A program made the translations under genes and the position numbers. Positions 27,049 to 36,100 of a stretch of DNA of 64,000 nucleotides are shown here, in pieces. The DNA comes from an uncultured Duncaniella sp. (GTDB lineage: Bacteria > Bacteroidota > Bacteroidia > Bacteroidales > Muribaculaceae): assembly GCA_910586665.1 (NCBI GenBank), contig CAJUIX010000007.1, positions 1-64,000 of the forward strand. Direction: 5' to 3'. Position 1 is the first letter of the stretch, and the number at the start of each line of letters is the position of its first letter. The notes beneath the pieces were generated by a model that was not told the DNA's origin, ran no database searches, and saw only the letters and a program-made list of their open reading frames with translations.

Positions 27049-28752
27049 ATGATAACACGGATTATAGAATGTGTCCCTAATTTCAGCGAGGGACGTGACC
27101 AGACTGTAATTAAATCCATAACTGATACCATCGAGAGCATCAAGGGTATAAAACTACTTGATGTTGACCCCGGCGAGGCGACAAACCGCACCGTCGTCAC
27201 CTTTGTCGGCGAACCTGAGGCTGTTGTCGAAGCCGCATTCCAGAGCGTGAAGCGCGCCGCCGAACTTATCGACATGCGCAACCACCACGGCGCACATCCC
27301 CGAATGGGTGCTACCGATGTCTGTCCTCTCATCCCGATAGCAGGCATAACGCTCGAAGAATGTGCAGAGCTGTCGCGCAAGCTCGCCAAGCGCATATCCG
27401 ACGAACTGGACATCCCCACTTATTGCTACGAGGCCGCGGCCTTTACCCCTGAGCGCAAAAATCTCGCCATATGCCGCGCGGGTGAATATGAGGCCCTTCC
27501 CGAGAAGATGAACCATCCCGGAAAGGCCCCGGACTTCGGCGACCGCCCCTTCGACGAGAAGGCGGCACGCACAGGAGCCACTGCCGTAGGTGCCCGCGAC
27601 TTCCTCATAGCTGTCAACTTCAACCTCAACACCACTTCCACCCGGCGCGCCAACGCCATTGCCTTTGACGTGCGCGAGAAGGGGCGCCCCATGCGCGAGG
27701 GTGGCAAGATTACCGGCAAGCCGCTCAAAGACGAGAACGGCAACACCATCATGCAGCCCGGCACGCTGAAGGGTACCAAGGCTATCGGCTGGTTCATAGA
27801 TGAATACGGTATCGCCCAGGTGTCGATGAACATCACCGACATCAGCGCCACTCCCCTCCATGTCGCCTTCGACGAAGTGTGTCGCGCCGCCCAGGCACGC
27901 GGACTGCGCGTGACGGGCACCGAAATCGTAGGTCTCGTGCCCAAGCGTACCCTCATCGAGGCCGGACGCTACTTCCTCCACAAACAGCAGCGCTCCACGG
28001 GTATTTCCGAGAGCGAGATCATACGCATGGCTGTAAAGTCAATGGGACTCGACGAACTATCGCCCTTCAAACCTGAAGAAAAGGTGGTGGAATACATGAT
28101 TGCTCCCTCCGACGGCGCCAGGAAGCTCACCGCCATGACCTGCGCAGGATTTGCCGAGGAGACAGCCTCCGAGTCTCCGGCCCCCGGCGGCGGCTCTATC
28201 TCAGCCTACGTGGGTGCACTCGCAGCCGCCCTCGGAACTATGGTTGCCAACCTTTCGGCCCACAAAGCCGGCTGGGATGACCGTTGGAAAGAGTTTTCCG
28301 ACATGGCCGACAGCGGTCAGAAACTCATGACACGTCTCCTCCACCTCGTCGACGAGGACACCGAGGCCTTCAACCGTATTATGGACGCCTTCAAGATGCC
28401 CAAGTCAAGCCCGGAGGAGAAAGAAGCCCGCGCCCGGGCTGTCGAGGCTGCTACTCTTTACGCAACCGAAGTACCTCTCTCTACAATGGAGGCCGCATGT
28501 GAGACCTTCCCGCTACTCGAGGCTATGGCCCTCAACGGAAATCCAGCCTCAGTCAGTGATGCCGGTGTGGGAGCCCTCGCCGCCCGCTCGGCTGTGCTTG
28601 GCGCCCAACTCAACGTGCGCATCAATGCCGCAGGACTTAAAGACCGCGAACAGGCCGACCGTCTGACAGCCCGCGCCGCCGAAATTGCCGCCCGCGCTAT
28701 CGAGTCTGAAGCCAAGGTGCTTGAAATAGTCAACAATGTTCTCTTAAAATAA
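27049..28752 (+). CDS. ftcD: Glutamate formimidoyltransferase / formimidoyltetrahydrofolate cyclodeaminase
   Basis: A 567-residue bifunctional enzyme for the last steps of histidine breakdown: it moves the formimino group from formiminoglutamate to tetrahydrofolate, then releases ammonia to give methenyl-THF. The N-terminal transferase domain (about residues 1-330) begins IIECVPNFSEGRD and contains GAHPRMGATDVCPLIPI. The C-terminal cyclodeaminase domain (about 355-567) contains ESPAPGGGSISAYVGALAAALG. The two-domain fusion is the animal and Bacteroidota arrangement, replacing HutG or HutF. It is the first gene of ftcD-hutU-hutH-hutI. Confidence 0.96.
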   Translation: MITRIIECVPNFSEGRDQTVIKSITDTIESIKGIKLLDVDPGEATNRTVVTFVGEPEAVVEAAFQSVKRAAELIDMRNHHGAHPRMGATDVCPLIPIAGITLEECAELSRKLAKRISDELDIPTYCYEAAAFTPERKNLAICRAGEYEALPEKMNHPGKAPDFGDRPFDEKAARTGATAVGARDFLIAVNFNLNTTSTRRANAIAFDVREKGRPMREGGKITGKPLKDENGNTIMQPGTLKGTKAIGWFIDEYGIAQVSMNITDISATPLHVAFDEVCRAAQARGLRVTGTEIVGLVPKRTLIEAGRYFLHKQQRSTGISESEIIRMAVKSMGLDELSPFKPEEKVVEYMIAPSDGARKLTAMTCAGFAEETASESPAPGGGSISAYVGALAAALGTMVANLSAHKAGWDDRWKEFSDMADSGQKLMTRLLHLVDEDTEAFNRIMDAFKMPKSSPEEKEARARAVEAATLYATEVPLSTMEAACETFPLLEAMALNGNPASVSDAGVGALAARSAVLGAQLNVRINAAGLKDREQADRLTARAAEIAARAIESEAKVLEIVNNVLLK

Positions 28753-28767
28753 TACCACGCCATTAAT

Positions 28768-30786
28768 ATGGATAAAAATAATTTCCGCATTGCTGTCTCC
28801 GAAGGTATCCCTGAGACTCTTCCCCAGGCCAAAGCCTACGACAACAGCGTCAACCACGCCCCGAAGCGCAAGGATATACTGACCCCGGCCGAGAAACAAC
28901 TGGCCCTTAAAAATGCCCTCCGCTACTTCCCGACCCACCTCCACTCCGAGCTTGCACCTGAGTTCGCCCGCGAGCTTAACGACTACGGACGCATTTACAT
29001 GTACCGTTTCCGTCCTGACTATGAGATGTATGCCCGACCGATTGACGAGTATCCCGCCCGAAGCCGCCAGGCAGCCGCCATAATGATGATGATCCAGAAC
29101 AACCTCGACCCGCGAGTGGCCCAGCATCCCCACGAGTTGATTACCTATGGCGGCAACGGAGCCGTGTTCCAAAACTGGGCACAGTATCGTCTGGCAATGA
29201 AATACCTTTCCGAAATGACCGACAACCAGACACTCGTCATGTACTCCGGCCACCCGCTCGGTCTCTTCCCCTCCCACCCCGACGCCCCCCGTGTCATAGT
29301 AACCAACGGCATGGTCATACCCAACTACTCCAAGCCTGACGACTGGGAGCGCTTCAACGCCCTCGGCGTCTCACAATACGGACAGATGACAGCCGGTTCC
29401 TATATGTATATCGGGCCGCAGGGCATCGTACACGGCACCACCATCACCGTCCTCAACGCCGGGCGCAAACGACTCAAGGAGGGTGAGCACGAATTGGGAG
29501 GTATGCTCTTCGTATCTGCCGGACTCGGAGGCATGTCTGGCGCACAGCCCAAGGCCGGCAATATAGCGGGCGTGGTCAGCATCATAGCCGAAGTCAATCC
29601 CAAGGCTGTCGAGACCCGCTTCCGCCAAGGCTGGGTCGACGAGGTCTACACTTCGCTCGACGAGCTTATCGCCCGTGCCCAGGAGGCCCGTGAGAAACGC
29701 GAGGCCGTCTCGCTCGCCTACCAGGGCAATGTCGTGGACCTCTGGGAGCGCCTTTCCGACGAAGGCATCCGCGTTGACCTCGGCTCCGACCAGACATCGC
29801 TCCACAATCCCTGGGCCGGAGGCTACTACCCCGCAGGACTCGGTTTTGAAGAGGCTAAGAAGATGATGGCTGAAAACCCAGGGGTGTTCAGAAGCCGCGT
29901 GCAGGAATCGCTCCGCCGCCAGGTGGCAGCTATCAACCGCCTGACCGAAAAGGGGATGTACTTCTTCGACTACGGCAACGCCTTCCTGCTCGAATCCTCG
30001 CGCGCCGGAGCCGACATCATGAAGGCCGACGGGACCTTCCGATACCCCTCCTATGTCCAGGACATCATGGGTCCAGGATTCTTCGACTACGGTTTCGGTC
30101 CCTTCCGCTGGGTCTGCACTTCGGGTGATCCGGCCGACCTCGCCAAGAGCGACGCCATAGCCGCAGAAGTACTCGAAAATATTTTGAAGGACGCCCCCGA
30201 TGAAATCAAAGGCCAGCTCCGCGACAACATACACTGGATAAAAGAGGCCGGACGCAACCACCTCGTCGTAGGCTCGCAGGCCCGCATCCTCTATGCGGAC
30301 GCCGAGGGACGCATCAAGATTGCCCGCGCCTTCAACGAGGCCATAGCCCGTGGCGAGATTTCTGCCCCGATTGTCCTCGGACGTGACCACCATGACGTCT
30401 CAGGCACGGACTCACCCTATCGCGAGACCTCCAATATCTACGACGGCTCCCAGTTTACAGCCGACATGGCCGTCCACAACGTCATCGGCGACTCATTCAG
30501 AGGTGCCACATGGGTGTCAATCCACAACGGAGGAGGTGTCGGCTGGGGCGAGGTCATAAACGGAGGCTTCGGCATGGTCATCGACGGCTCCGAGGACTCC
30601 GCACGCCACATCGACGAGATGCTCCTCTGGGACGTAAACAACGGTATCGCCCGCCGCAGCTGGGCGCGCAACGAGGGTGCTATCTCGGCAATCAAGCGTG
30701 AAATGGAGCGCACACCCCTGCTCAAAGTCACCCTCCCGAACATTGCCGACGATGCTGTGATAGCATCTGCTCTCGAAAATATATAA
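28768..30786 (+). CDS. hutU: Urocanate hydratase
   Basis: A 672-residue NAD+-dependent enzyme converting urocanate to imidazolonepropionate. Recognisable stretches are LITYGGNGAVFQNWAQY, VMYSGHPLGLFPSHPDAPRV, a GLGGMSGAQPKAGNIAG nucleotide-binding loop, and SIHNGGGVGWGEVINGGFGMVIDG. It is about 100 residues longer than the Pseudomonas and Bacillus enzymes and closer in size to the animal form; the extra length is mainly N-terminal (about residues 20-95) and internal. It starts 15 nt after ftcD. Confidence 0.96.
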   Translation: MDKNNFRIAVSEGIPETLPQAKAYDNSVNHAPKRKDILTPAEKQLALKNALRYFPTHLHSELAPEFARELNDYGRIYMYRFRPDYEMYARPIDEYPARSRQAAAIMMMIQNNLDPRVAQHPHELITYGGNGAVFQNWAQYRLAMKYLSEMTDNQTLVMYSGHPLGLFPSHPDAPRVIVTNGMVIPNYSKPDDWERFNALGVSQYGQMTAGSYMYIGPQGIVHGTTITVLNAGRKRLKEGEHELGGMLFVSAGLGGMSGAQPKAGNIAGVVSIIAEVNPKAVETRFRQGWVDEVYTSLDELIARAQEAREKREAVSLAYQGNVVDLWERLSDEGIRVDLGSDQTSLHNPWAGGYYPAGLGFEEAKKMMAENPGVFRSRVQESLRRQVAAINRLTEKGMYFFDYGNAFLLESSRAGADIMKADGTFRYPSYVQDIMGPGFFDYGFGPFRWVCTSGDPADLAKSDAIAAEVLENILKDAPDEIKGQLRDNIHWIKEAGRNHLVVGSQARILYADAEGRIKIARAFNEAIARGEISAPIVLGRDHHDVSGTDSPYRETSNIYDGSQFTADMAVHNVIGDSFRGATWVSIHNGGGVGWGEVINGGFGMVIDGSEDSARHIDEMLLWDVNNGIARRSWARNEGAISAIKREMERTPLLKVTLPNIADDAVIASALENI

Positions 30787-30830
30787 CTTTAACCCACTTA
30801 CCTTGAAAATCACAAACCAAATACAACGGT

Positions 30831-32312
30831 ATGATACATTATATAAGTCCCGAGCGCCTCACAATTGAACGTGTAGGCGAAATCCTTGACAAAAACATGA
30901 CTCTCGCCCTCAGTGACGAGTCGGTCAGACGCATCAATCGCTGCCGCGAATACCTCGACGAGAAAATACGCAACTGCGACCGCCCAATCTATGGTATCAC
31001 CACCGGCTTCGGCTCCCTCTGCAATATCTCCATTGACAGCAACGACCTCTCCATACTCCAGGAGAACCTCGTCAAGTCACACGCCTGCGGCTGCGGCGAG
31101 AAAGTGGAACCGATTATCGTCAAGACCATGCTTCTGACCAAAGTCATGTCGCTATCATTCGGCAACTCAGGCGTGCAACTCTCCACAGTGCAACGCCTTG
31201 TCGACTTTTTCAACAACGACATCATCCCCGTGGTCTACCAACTCGGCTCTCTCGGAGCCTCAGGCGACCTCGCGCCGCTGGCCAATATGTGTCTTCCCCT
31301 CCTCGGTCTCGGTGAGGTCTTATATAAAGGTGAAATCCGCCCGGCAGCAGAAGTGCTCGAAGAAAAGGGCTGGGAACCTGTCAGACTCGTCTCAAAAGAG
31401 GGTCTCGCCCTACTCAACGGCACCCAGTTCATGTCATCACACGCTGTCCACGCAATCCTGCGCGCACGCCGCCTCAGCGCCCTTGCAGATAAAATCGGCG
31501 CTCTCTCGCTCGACACCTTCGACGGCCGCATCGATCCCTTCAACGACGAGGTCAACGCCGTGCGCCCGCATCCGGGACAGCTCGCAACAGCCCACGCCGT
31601 CCATCGTCACCTCGAAGGTAGCGAGCTCATCCGCCAACCCAAGAAGCATGTACAGGACCCCTACTCGTTCCGCTGCATGCCGCAGGTCCACGGTGCCGTC
31701 AAAGATGCCCTCAACTATGTCGGCAACATTATCGAGACCGAAATCAATAGCCCGACTGACAATCCGACAATCTTCCCTGAAGAGGATATAATTGTCTCTG
31801 CCGGCAACTTCCACGGCGAACCTATCGCTCTCCCGATGGACTATCTCGCACTTGCCCTCGCAGAGCTTGGTAGCATCTCGGAGCGCCGCATCTACCGCCT
31901 CATTTCAGGCGCACGCGGCCTTCCCCCCTTCCTTGTGGCCAATCCCGGGCTCAACAGCGGGTTCATGATTCCGCAATATGCCGCCGCCTCGATTGTCAAC
32001 CAGTCCAAAGGCCTCTGCTGGCCGACGAGCTGCGACTCCATTCCCTCCTCGCAGGGCCAGGAGGACCACGTCTCAATGGGTGGCAACTCGGCCACGAAGC
32101 TATGCCGCGTCGTCGACAACACCGAGCGCGTACTTGCCATAGAGCTTTTCAATGCTGCCCAGGCCCTCGACCTGCGCCGTCCGCTCAAGACCTCTCCCGA
32201 ACTTGAAAAGTGGCATGAGGAATACCGCTGCATGGTACCCTTCATCGACAACGACACCGTCATGTCACCCTACATCGCAGCCTCTGTCGAGTTTATAAGA
32301 ACCAATCCTTAA
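30831..32312 (+). CDS. hutH: Histidine ammonia-lyase
   Basis: A 493-residue enzyme that deaminates histidine to urocanate, the first step of the pathway. The MIO cofactor forms from A143-S144-G145 in GSLGASGDLAPLANM. YGITTGFG at residues 54-61 gives the conserved active-site tyrosine loop, and SSQGQEDHVSMGGNSA is the usual C-terminal signature. The length is close to the family norm. It lies 44 nt after hutU and 9 nt before hutI. Confidence 0.97.
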   Translation: MIHYISPERLTIERVGEILDKNMTLALSDESVRRINRCREYLDEKIRNCDRPIYGITTGFGSLCNISIDSNDLSILQENLVKSHACGCGEKVEPIIVKTMLLTKVMSLSFGNSGVQLSTVQRLVDFFNNDIIPVVYQLGSLGASGDLAPLANMCLPLLGLGEVLYKGEIRPAAEVLEEKGWEPVRLVSKEGLALLNGTQFMSSHAVHAILRARRLSALADKIGALSLDTFDGRIDPFNDEVNAVRPHPGQLATAHAVHRHLEGSELIRQPKKHVQDPYSFRCMPQVHGAVKDALNYVGNIIETEINSPTDNPTIFPEEDIIVSAGNFHGEPIALPMDYLALALAELGSISERRIYRLISGARGLPPFLVANPGLNSGFMIPQYAAASIVNQSKGLCWPTSCDSIPSSQGQEDHVSMGGNSATKLCRVVDNTERVLAIELFNAAQALDLRRPLKTSPELEKWHEEYRCMVPFIDNDTVMSPYIAASVEFIRTNP

Positions 32313-32321
32313 AAATACCAG

Positions 32322-33557
32322 ATGCTCATAAAAAATATAGGTGTCCTCGTCGGTATCGACGGCGGGGACACCCACTTCAAAAGAGGTGCCGAAATGAAGC
32401 GCCTCGATCTACTCGAGAGCGCGTGGCTCCGCACAGAGGGTGAACGTATCGAAGCCTTCGGCCTGATGCCGGCCCTCCCCGAATCCCGTACCGATGAGAA
32501 AGTCATTGATGCCGAAGGGGGCTGTCTGCTCCCATCTTTCTGCGACTCGCACACCCACCTCGTCTACGCCGGGAGCCGCGAGCGCGAGTTCATCGACAAA
32601 ATCAACGGTCTGAGCTATGAGGAAATAGCCAAACGCGGCGGAGGCATACTAAACTCCGCCGACCTCCTACACGCCACATCCGAGGAAGAACTTTTCCGTC
32701 AGGCGATGGAGCGTGTCCGTGAAATCACGGCTATGGGTACCGGCTGTGTAGAAATCAAGAGCGGCTACGGCCTGACGACTGCCGACGAGCTGAAGATGCT
32801 CCGCGTCATAGCCCGAATAGCCGAAAGCTCCCCCCTCAAAGTCAAGGCTACCTTCCTCGGAGCACATGCGGTCGGACGAGCCTACAGCGGCCGCCAAAGT
32901 GAATATGTCGACCTCGTCTGCGACGAGATGATTCCAGCCGTGGCTGCCGAGGGTCTTGCCGAGTTTGTCGACGTATTCTGCGACGCAGGCTTCTTTACCG
33001 TCGAAGAAACTGACAAAATCCTTTGTACGGCGGCAAAATTCGGCCTTCGCCCCAAGATTCATGCCAACGAGCTTGCTGTCTCAGGCGGCGTGCAGGTCGG
33101 AACGGCCCACGACGCACTCTCTGTCGACCACCTGGAACGCATCGGCAATGAGGAGATTAAAATCTTAGCTGAAAGCCGGACCGTGGCCACAATGCTGCCC
33201 GGAGCCTCCTTCTTCCTCGGTATGCCCTACGGTCCCGCCCGCCGTGCCATTGACAGCGGCGCAGTTGTAGCCCTCGCCTCCGACTACAATCCGGGCTCCT
33301 CCCCGTCGGGCAACATGCGCATGGTCATGTCACTCGGCTGCATAAAGATGAAGATGACACCCGCGGAAGCTATCAATGCGACAACCCTCAACGGAGCATA
33401 CGCTATGGACGAAAGCCGCGACTACGGCTCTATCACTCCCGGTAAAATCGCAAATTTCTATCTTACGCGCCCCCTGCCCTCGCTTGATTTCTATCCCTAC
33501 GCCTACGCGACCCCGGTCATAAGGCGTATCTTCCTCAAAGGAAAGGAAATATCATAA
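32322..33557 (+). CDS. hutI: Imidazolonepropionase
   Basis: A 411-residue metal-dependent amidohydrolase opening the imidazolone ring to give formiminoglutamate. The metal-binding HxH is in CDSHTHLVYAGSRERE near residue 76. EIKSGYGLTTADELKMLRVI and the distal ASDYNPGSSPSGNM Asp motif complete the family pattern. It completes a four-enzyme route from histidine to glutamate encoded in one operon. No histidine transporter or HutC-type repressor accompanies it. Confidence 0.96.
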   Translation: MLIKNIGVLVGIDGGDTHFKRGAEMKRLDLLESAWLRTEGERIEAFGLMPALPESRTDEKVIDAEGGCLLPSFCDSHTHLVYAGSREREFIDKINGLSYEEIAKRGGGILNSADLLHATSEEELFRQAMERVREITAMGTGCVEIKSGYGLTTADELKMLRVIARIAESSPLKVKATFLGAHAVGRAYSGRQSEYVDLVCDEMIPAVAAEGLAEFVDVFCDAGFFTVEETDKILCTAAKFGLRPKIHANELAVSGGVQVGTAHDALSVDHLERIGNEEIKILAESRTVATMLPGASFFLGMPYGPARRAIDSGAVVALASDYNPGSSPSGNMRMVMSLGCIKMKMTPAEAINATTLNGAYAMDESRDYGSITPGKIANFYLTRPLPSLDFYPYAYATPVIRRIFLKGKEIS

Positions 33558-33571
33558 AACTGGCCGTCAGT

Positions 33572-33621
33572 AAAAATGTTATTCTCCGACAAGCACTATG
33601 CTCTCCGGGGCAGTGCTTGTC
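33572..33621 (-). terminator. Possible terminator at the 3' end of the 34388 lipoprotein gene
   Basis: GACAAGCACT at 33588-33597 pairs perfectly with AGTGCTTGTC at 33612-33621 inside the last codons; a run of five T residues on the minus strand follows after about 11 nt. The gap between stem and T-run is long for a classic terminator. Confidence 0.4.
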
Positions 33622-34388
33622 ACGGTCACTGTCTCCGTTTCTCTAATCGGCTCATAGCTACCTGAGCCACCCTTCAATACCCTCAGCGAAAGTCTGTTTT
33701 CGCAGTCCACGGCACATGGGAAGGAGTAAACCGCCTCCTTGCCTACCTTCAAATCAATAGTATGGGTCATACATACCCACCCATCCTCGACATAGGAGCC
33801 ATCAGGTATCCTGTCACCACCATATTTTATATGGTTATGTATTGCAAATTCATCCCCGGGACCAATATTTTCGACAGTAGGCACAACGACATCGACCATA
33901 CGTTTGCGGGGAATCTCGATGCTCTGCCTATAGGTCTCGGCAGGCTTTAAATCATTCCCATAATAGAATGACAGCCTCGTAGATTCCCACTCCGGGTTAA
34001 TATCCGAAGGCATGATGTAATCGTCGGCCGGCAGTCGCTTCAAGTCAAGCGTCAAATCATAGTGCTTGCTGACACCGCCATCCGACGGCTCATTCTTCTC
34101 ATCAGCCTTGATTTCGAAGAACATCCGAAAATAGCCATCCTTGTCGGTCCTGCATTTGGCCTTGTGACGGGTGACCATACCCGCAAGCCACACGGTCTTC
34201 ACATAATCAAAACCGACCTCCAGTCCGGCAATCGGTGCCCCGTCAGGTGTCGACACGCGCCCCTCGATTATGGTGCTGGTAGCCGTCGGGTGTTTCACAT
34301 AGTCATCCTCCTCCTTCACACAGCTTGTCATACAAAGGAAGAGAGCGACAAAAATCGACAACAGGGAAAATAGTCTATACTTTTTCAT
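33579..34388 (-). CDS. Lipoprotein with carboxypeptidase-regulatory-like domain
   Basis: A 269-residue protein. The start at 34388 (MKKYRLFSLLSIFVALFLCM) gives a proper signal peptide ending in TSCVKEEDD, where the acidic residues after the acylated Cys suggest surface export in Bacteroidota. Residues of about 35-120 (IIEGRVSTPDGAPIAGLEVGFDY through DKDGYFRMFFEI) form a CarboxypepD-regulatory-like beta-sandwich. The rest is unrecognised beta-rich sequence. It is a single gene, convergent with hutI; no partner suggests a function. Confidence 0.72.
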   Translation of the reverse strand: MKKYRLFSLLSIFVALFLCMTSCVKEEDDYVKHPTATSTIIEGRVSTPDGAPIAGLEVGFDYVKTVWLAGMVTRHKAKCRTDKDGYFRMFFEIKADEKNEPSDGGVSKHYDLTLDLKRLPADDYIMPSDINPEWESTRLSFYYGNDLKPAETYRQSIEIPRKRMVDVVVPTVENIGPGDEFAIHNHIKYGGDRIPDGSYVEDGWVCMTHTIDLKVGKEAVYSFPCAVDCENRLSLRVLKGGSGSYEPIRETETVTVTSTAPESIVLVGE

Positions 34389-34418
34389 GAGAGAGTTATG
34401 AAATATGATAATGAACCG

Positions 34419-34451
34419 CAAAGATAGACATACCACTACCTAACTTCCAAA
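34419..34451 (-). promoter_or_regulatory. Promoter of the 34388 lipoprotein gene
   Basis: On the minus strand, TTTG (complement of 34448-34451), 21 bp, then TATCTTTG (complement of 34419-34426), partly inside the yraN coding end. Confidence 0.55.
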
Positions 34452-34455
34452 TTTC

Positions 34456-34824
34456 TCACCGATTATTTAGGGTCGGGAGGAAGGCGTCGGGGATATGTTC
34501 GATAGTGTAGTTCATCGGGTTGCCTATCACGAGCACTATGTCGAAGCGCGGTTCAAGCGGAATGTCGTAGGAGTGCATGTATGCGTCGGCAGCTCGCACG
34601 AGCCGGCTGCGCTTGCGATTGTCGATAGCTCCAATCGGATCAATGAAATCGCTACCACGGGTCTTGACCTCCACAAAGCATATCCATTCATCCTTCATGG
34701 CTATAAAATCAATTTCCACGCCCGCGACACGGATATTCTCCCCGCCGATGGCATAGCCCTGCGTGAGGAGATACTCACGAGCTACCTCCTCACCCCATTT
34801 TCCGAGTGTGTTATGGTCTGCCAC
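34456..34824 (-). CDS. YraN-family (UPF0102) nuclease-fold protein
   Basis: A 122-residue protein with the PD-(D/E)xK-like core of the UPF0102 family: LGKWGEEVAREYLLTQGY, then EIDFIAMKDEWICFVEVKTR, with the conserved E, D and ExK residues. Family members resemble endonucleases of the Holliday-junction resolvase superfamily, but the cellular role is not settled. It lies 29 nt downstream of obgE on the same strand. Confidence 0.9.
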   Translation of the reverse strand: MADHNTLGKWGEEVAREYLLTQGYAIGGENIRVAGVEIDFIAMKDEWICFVEVKTRGSDFIDPIGAIDNRKRSRLVRAADAYMHSYDIPLEPRFDIVLVIGNPMNYTIEHIPDAFLPTLNNR

Positions 34825-34853
34825 AACTTAGCATCTATTTCTTAGCATATATT

Positions 34854-36038
34854 TCAGCCTTCGTAATCGTCCTCGTCGAGCATCTCGTAGCCGTAGTCCT
34901 CACCCTCGAAATCCTCGTCATAGATTTCCTCATCATCCTCGGGCATCGACGGCACATTTTCAAAGATAAACTCATCCTCCTCGCGCACACGGTGGTGGCC
35001 GTCGAGCGGACGGTGGGTGATAGGCGACACCTCTATGCGGTTGCGCTCATCGGTTATCTCGCTCCAAAGCATATCCTTGAGCTGCGTAAGCCCCATGCCG
35101 GAGACAGCAGATATAAAAATATGGGGCACACCCTGGGGAAGCGTCCCTTCAATTTCATTCATCAGCTCCTCGTCGAGCATGTCGCTCTTGGATATGGCGA
35201 GCACACGCGGTTTGTCGGCCAGCTGAGGATTGAAGCGCTCAAGCTCTCCGACAAGGATGTCATACTGCGCCTTGATATCATCGGCATCAGCCGGAACCAT
35301 GAACAAGAGCACGGCGTTACGCTCAATATGGCGCAAGAAACGCAGTCCGAGCCCCTTGCCCTCGCTCGCGCCCTCGATGATACCCGGGATGTCGGCCATG
35401 ACAAAGGACTGGTCGCCGCGATAGGACACGATGCCGAGCTGCGGCTCCATAGTAGTGAAGGGATAGTCGGCAATCTTCGGACGAGCGGCCGAAATCGACG
35501 AGAGCAGCGTCGACTTGCCCGCGTTGGGAAATCCCACGAGACCCACGTCGGCCAGCAGCTTCAGTTCAAGTATGATACTTTTTTCGATAGCCGGTTCGCC
35601 CGGCTGCGCATAGCGCGGAGTGCGATTGGTGGCACTCTTGAAATGCCAGTTGCCCAGGCCGCCGCGACCGCCGCGGAGCAGCTTCACCTCCTCGCCGTCG
35701 GAAGTCACCTCGCAAAGGTATTCACCAGTCTCGGCATCGAAAACCACTGTTCCGCAGGGTACATCGACTACGACATCCTCCCCGTCCTTACCGAAGGAGC
35801 GTCCGCCCGAACCGCTTTGGCCGTTACCTGCAAAAATATGGCGCCGGTAGCGCAGCGGAAGCAGAGTCCACATGTGGGAGTTGCCGCGAAGGATAATATG
35901 GCCACCGCGGCCGCCGTCGCCGCCGTCAGGTCCCCCCTTCGGGATATATTTTGCACGATAGAAATGCCTCGAACCGGCACCACCCTTTCCTGAGCGACAC
36001 AGGACTTTCACATAGTCGATAAAATTGGAATCTGCCAT
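34854..36038 (-). CDS. obgE: GTPase Obg/CgtA
   Basis: A 394-residue ribosome-associated GTPase acting in 50S assembly and stress signalling. The glycine-rich Obg fold occupies about residues 1-160 (CRSGKGGAGSRHFYRAKY, GGDGGRGGHIILRG). The G domain follows with G1 GFPNAGKSTLL and G3 DIPGIIEGASEGKGLG, then SKSD. The C terminus is a long acidic tail rich in D/E/Y, common in this clade. The length is normal. It follows the ptmE-like gene after 62 nt. Confidence 0.96.
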   Translation of the reverse strand: MADSNFIDYVKVLCRSGKGGAGSRHFYRAKYIPKGGPDGGDGGRGGHIILRGNSHMWTLLPLRYRRHIFAGNGQSGSGGRSFGKDGEDVVVDVPCGTVVFDAETGEYLCEVTSDGEEVKLLRGGRGGLGNWHFKSATNRTPRYAQPGEPAIEKSIILELKLLADVGLVGFPNAGKSTLLSSISAARPKIADYPFTTMEPQLGIVSYRGDQSFVMADIPGIIEGASEGKGLGLRFLRHIERNAVLLFMVPADADDIKAQYDILVGELERFNPQLADKPRVLAISKSDMLDEELMNEIEGTLPQGVPHIFISAVSGMGLTQLKDMLWSEITDERNRIEVSPITHRPLDGHHRVREEDEFIFENVPSMPEDDEEIYDEDFEGEDYGYEMLDEDDYEG

Positions 36039-36100
36039 AGGAACGGACGAATATAAGTTTTGAGTTGATGATTATTAAACAAATTGAAGCTGCAAAATGA

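Noticed and set aside
34806..35993. 395-codon plus-strand open frame opposite obgE
   Set aside because: Antisense shadow of obgE; its frame is not homologous to anything I recognise and overlaps a clear essential gene.
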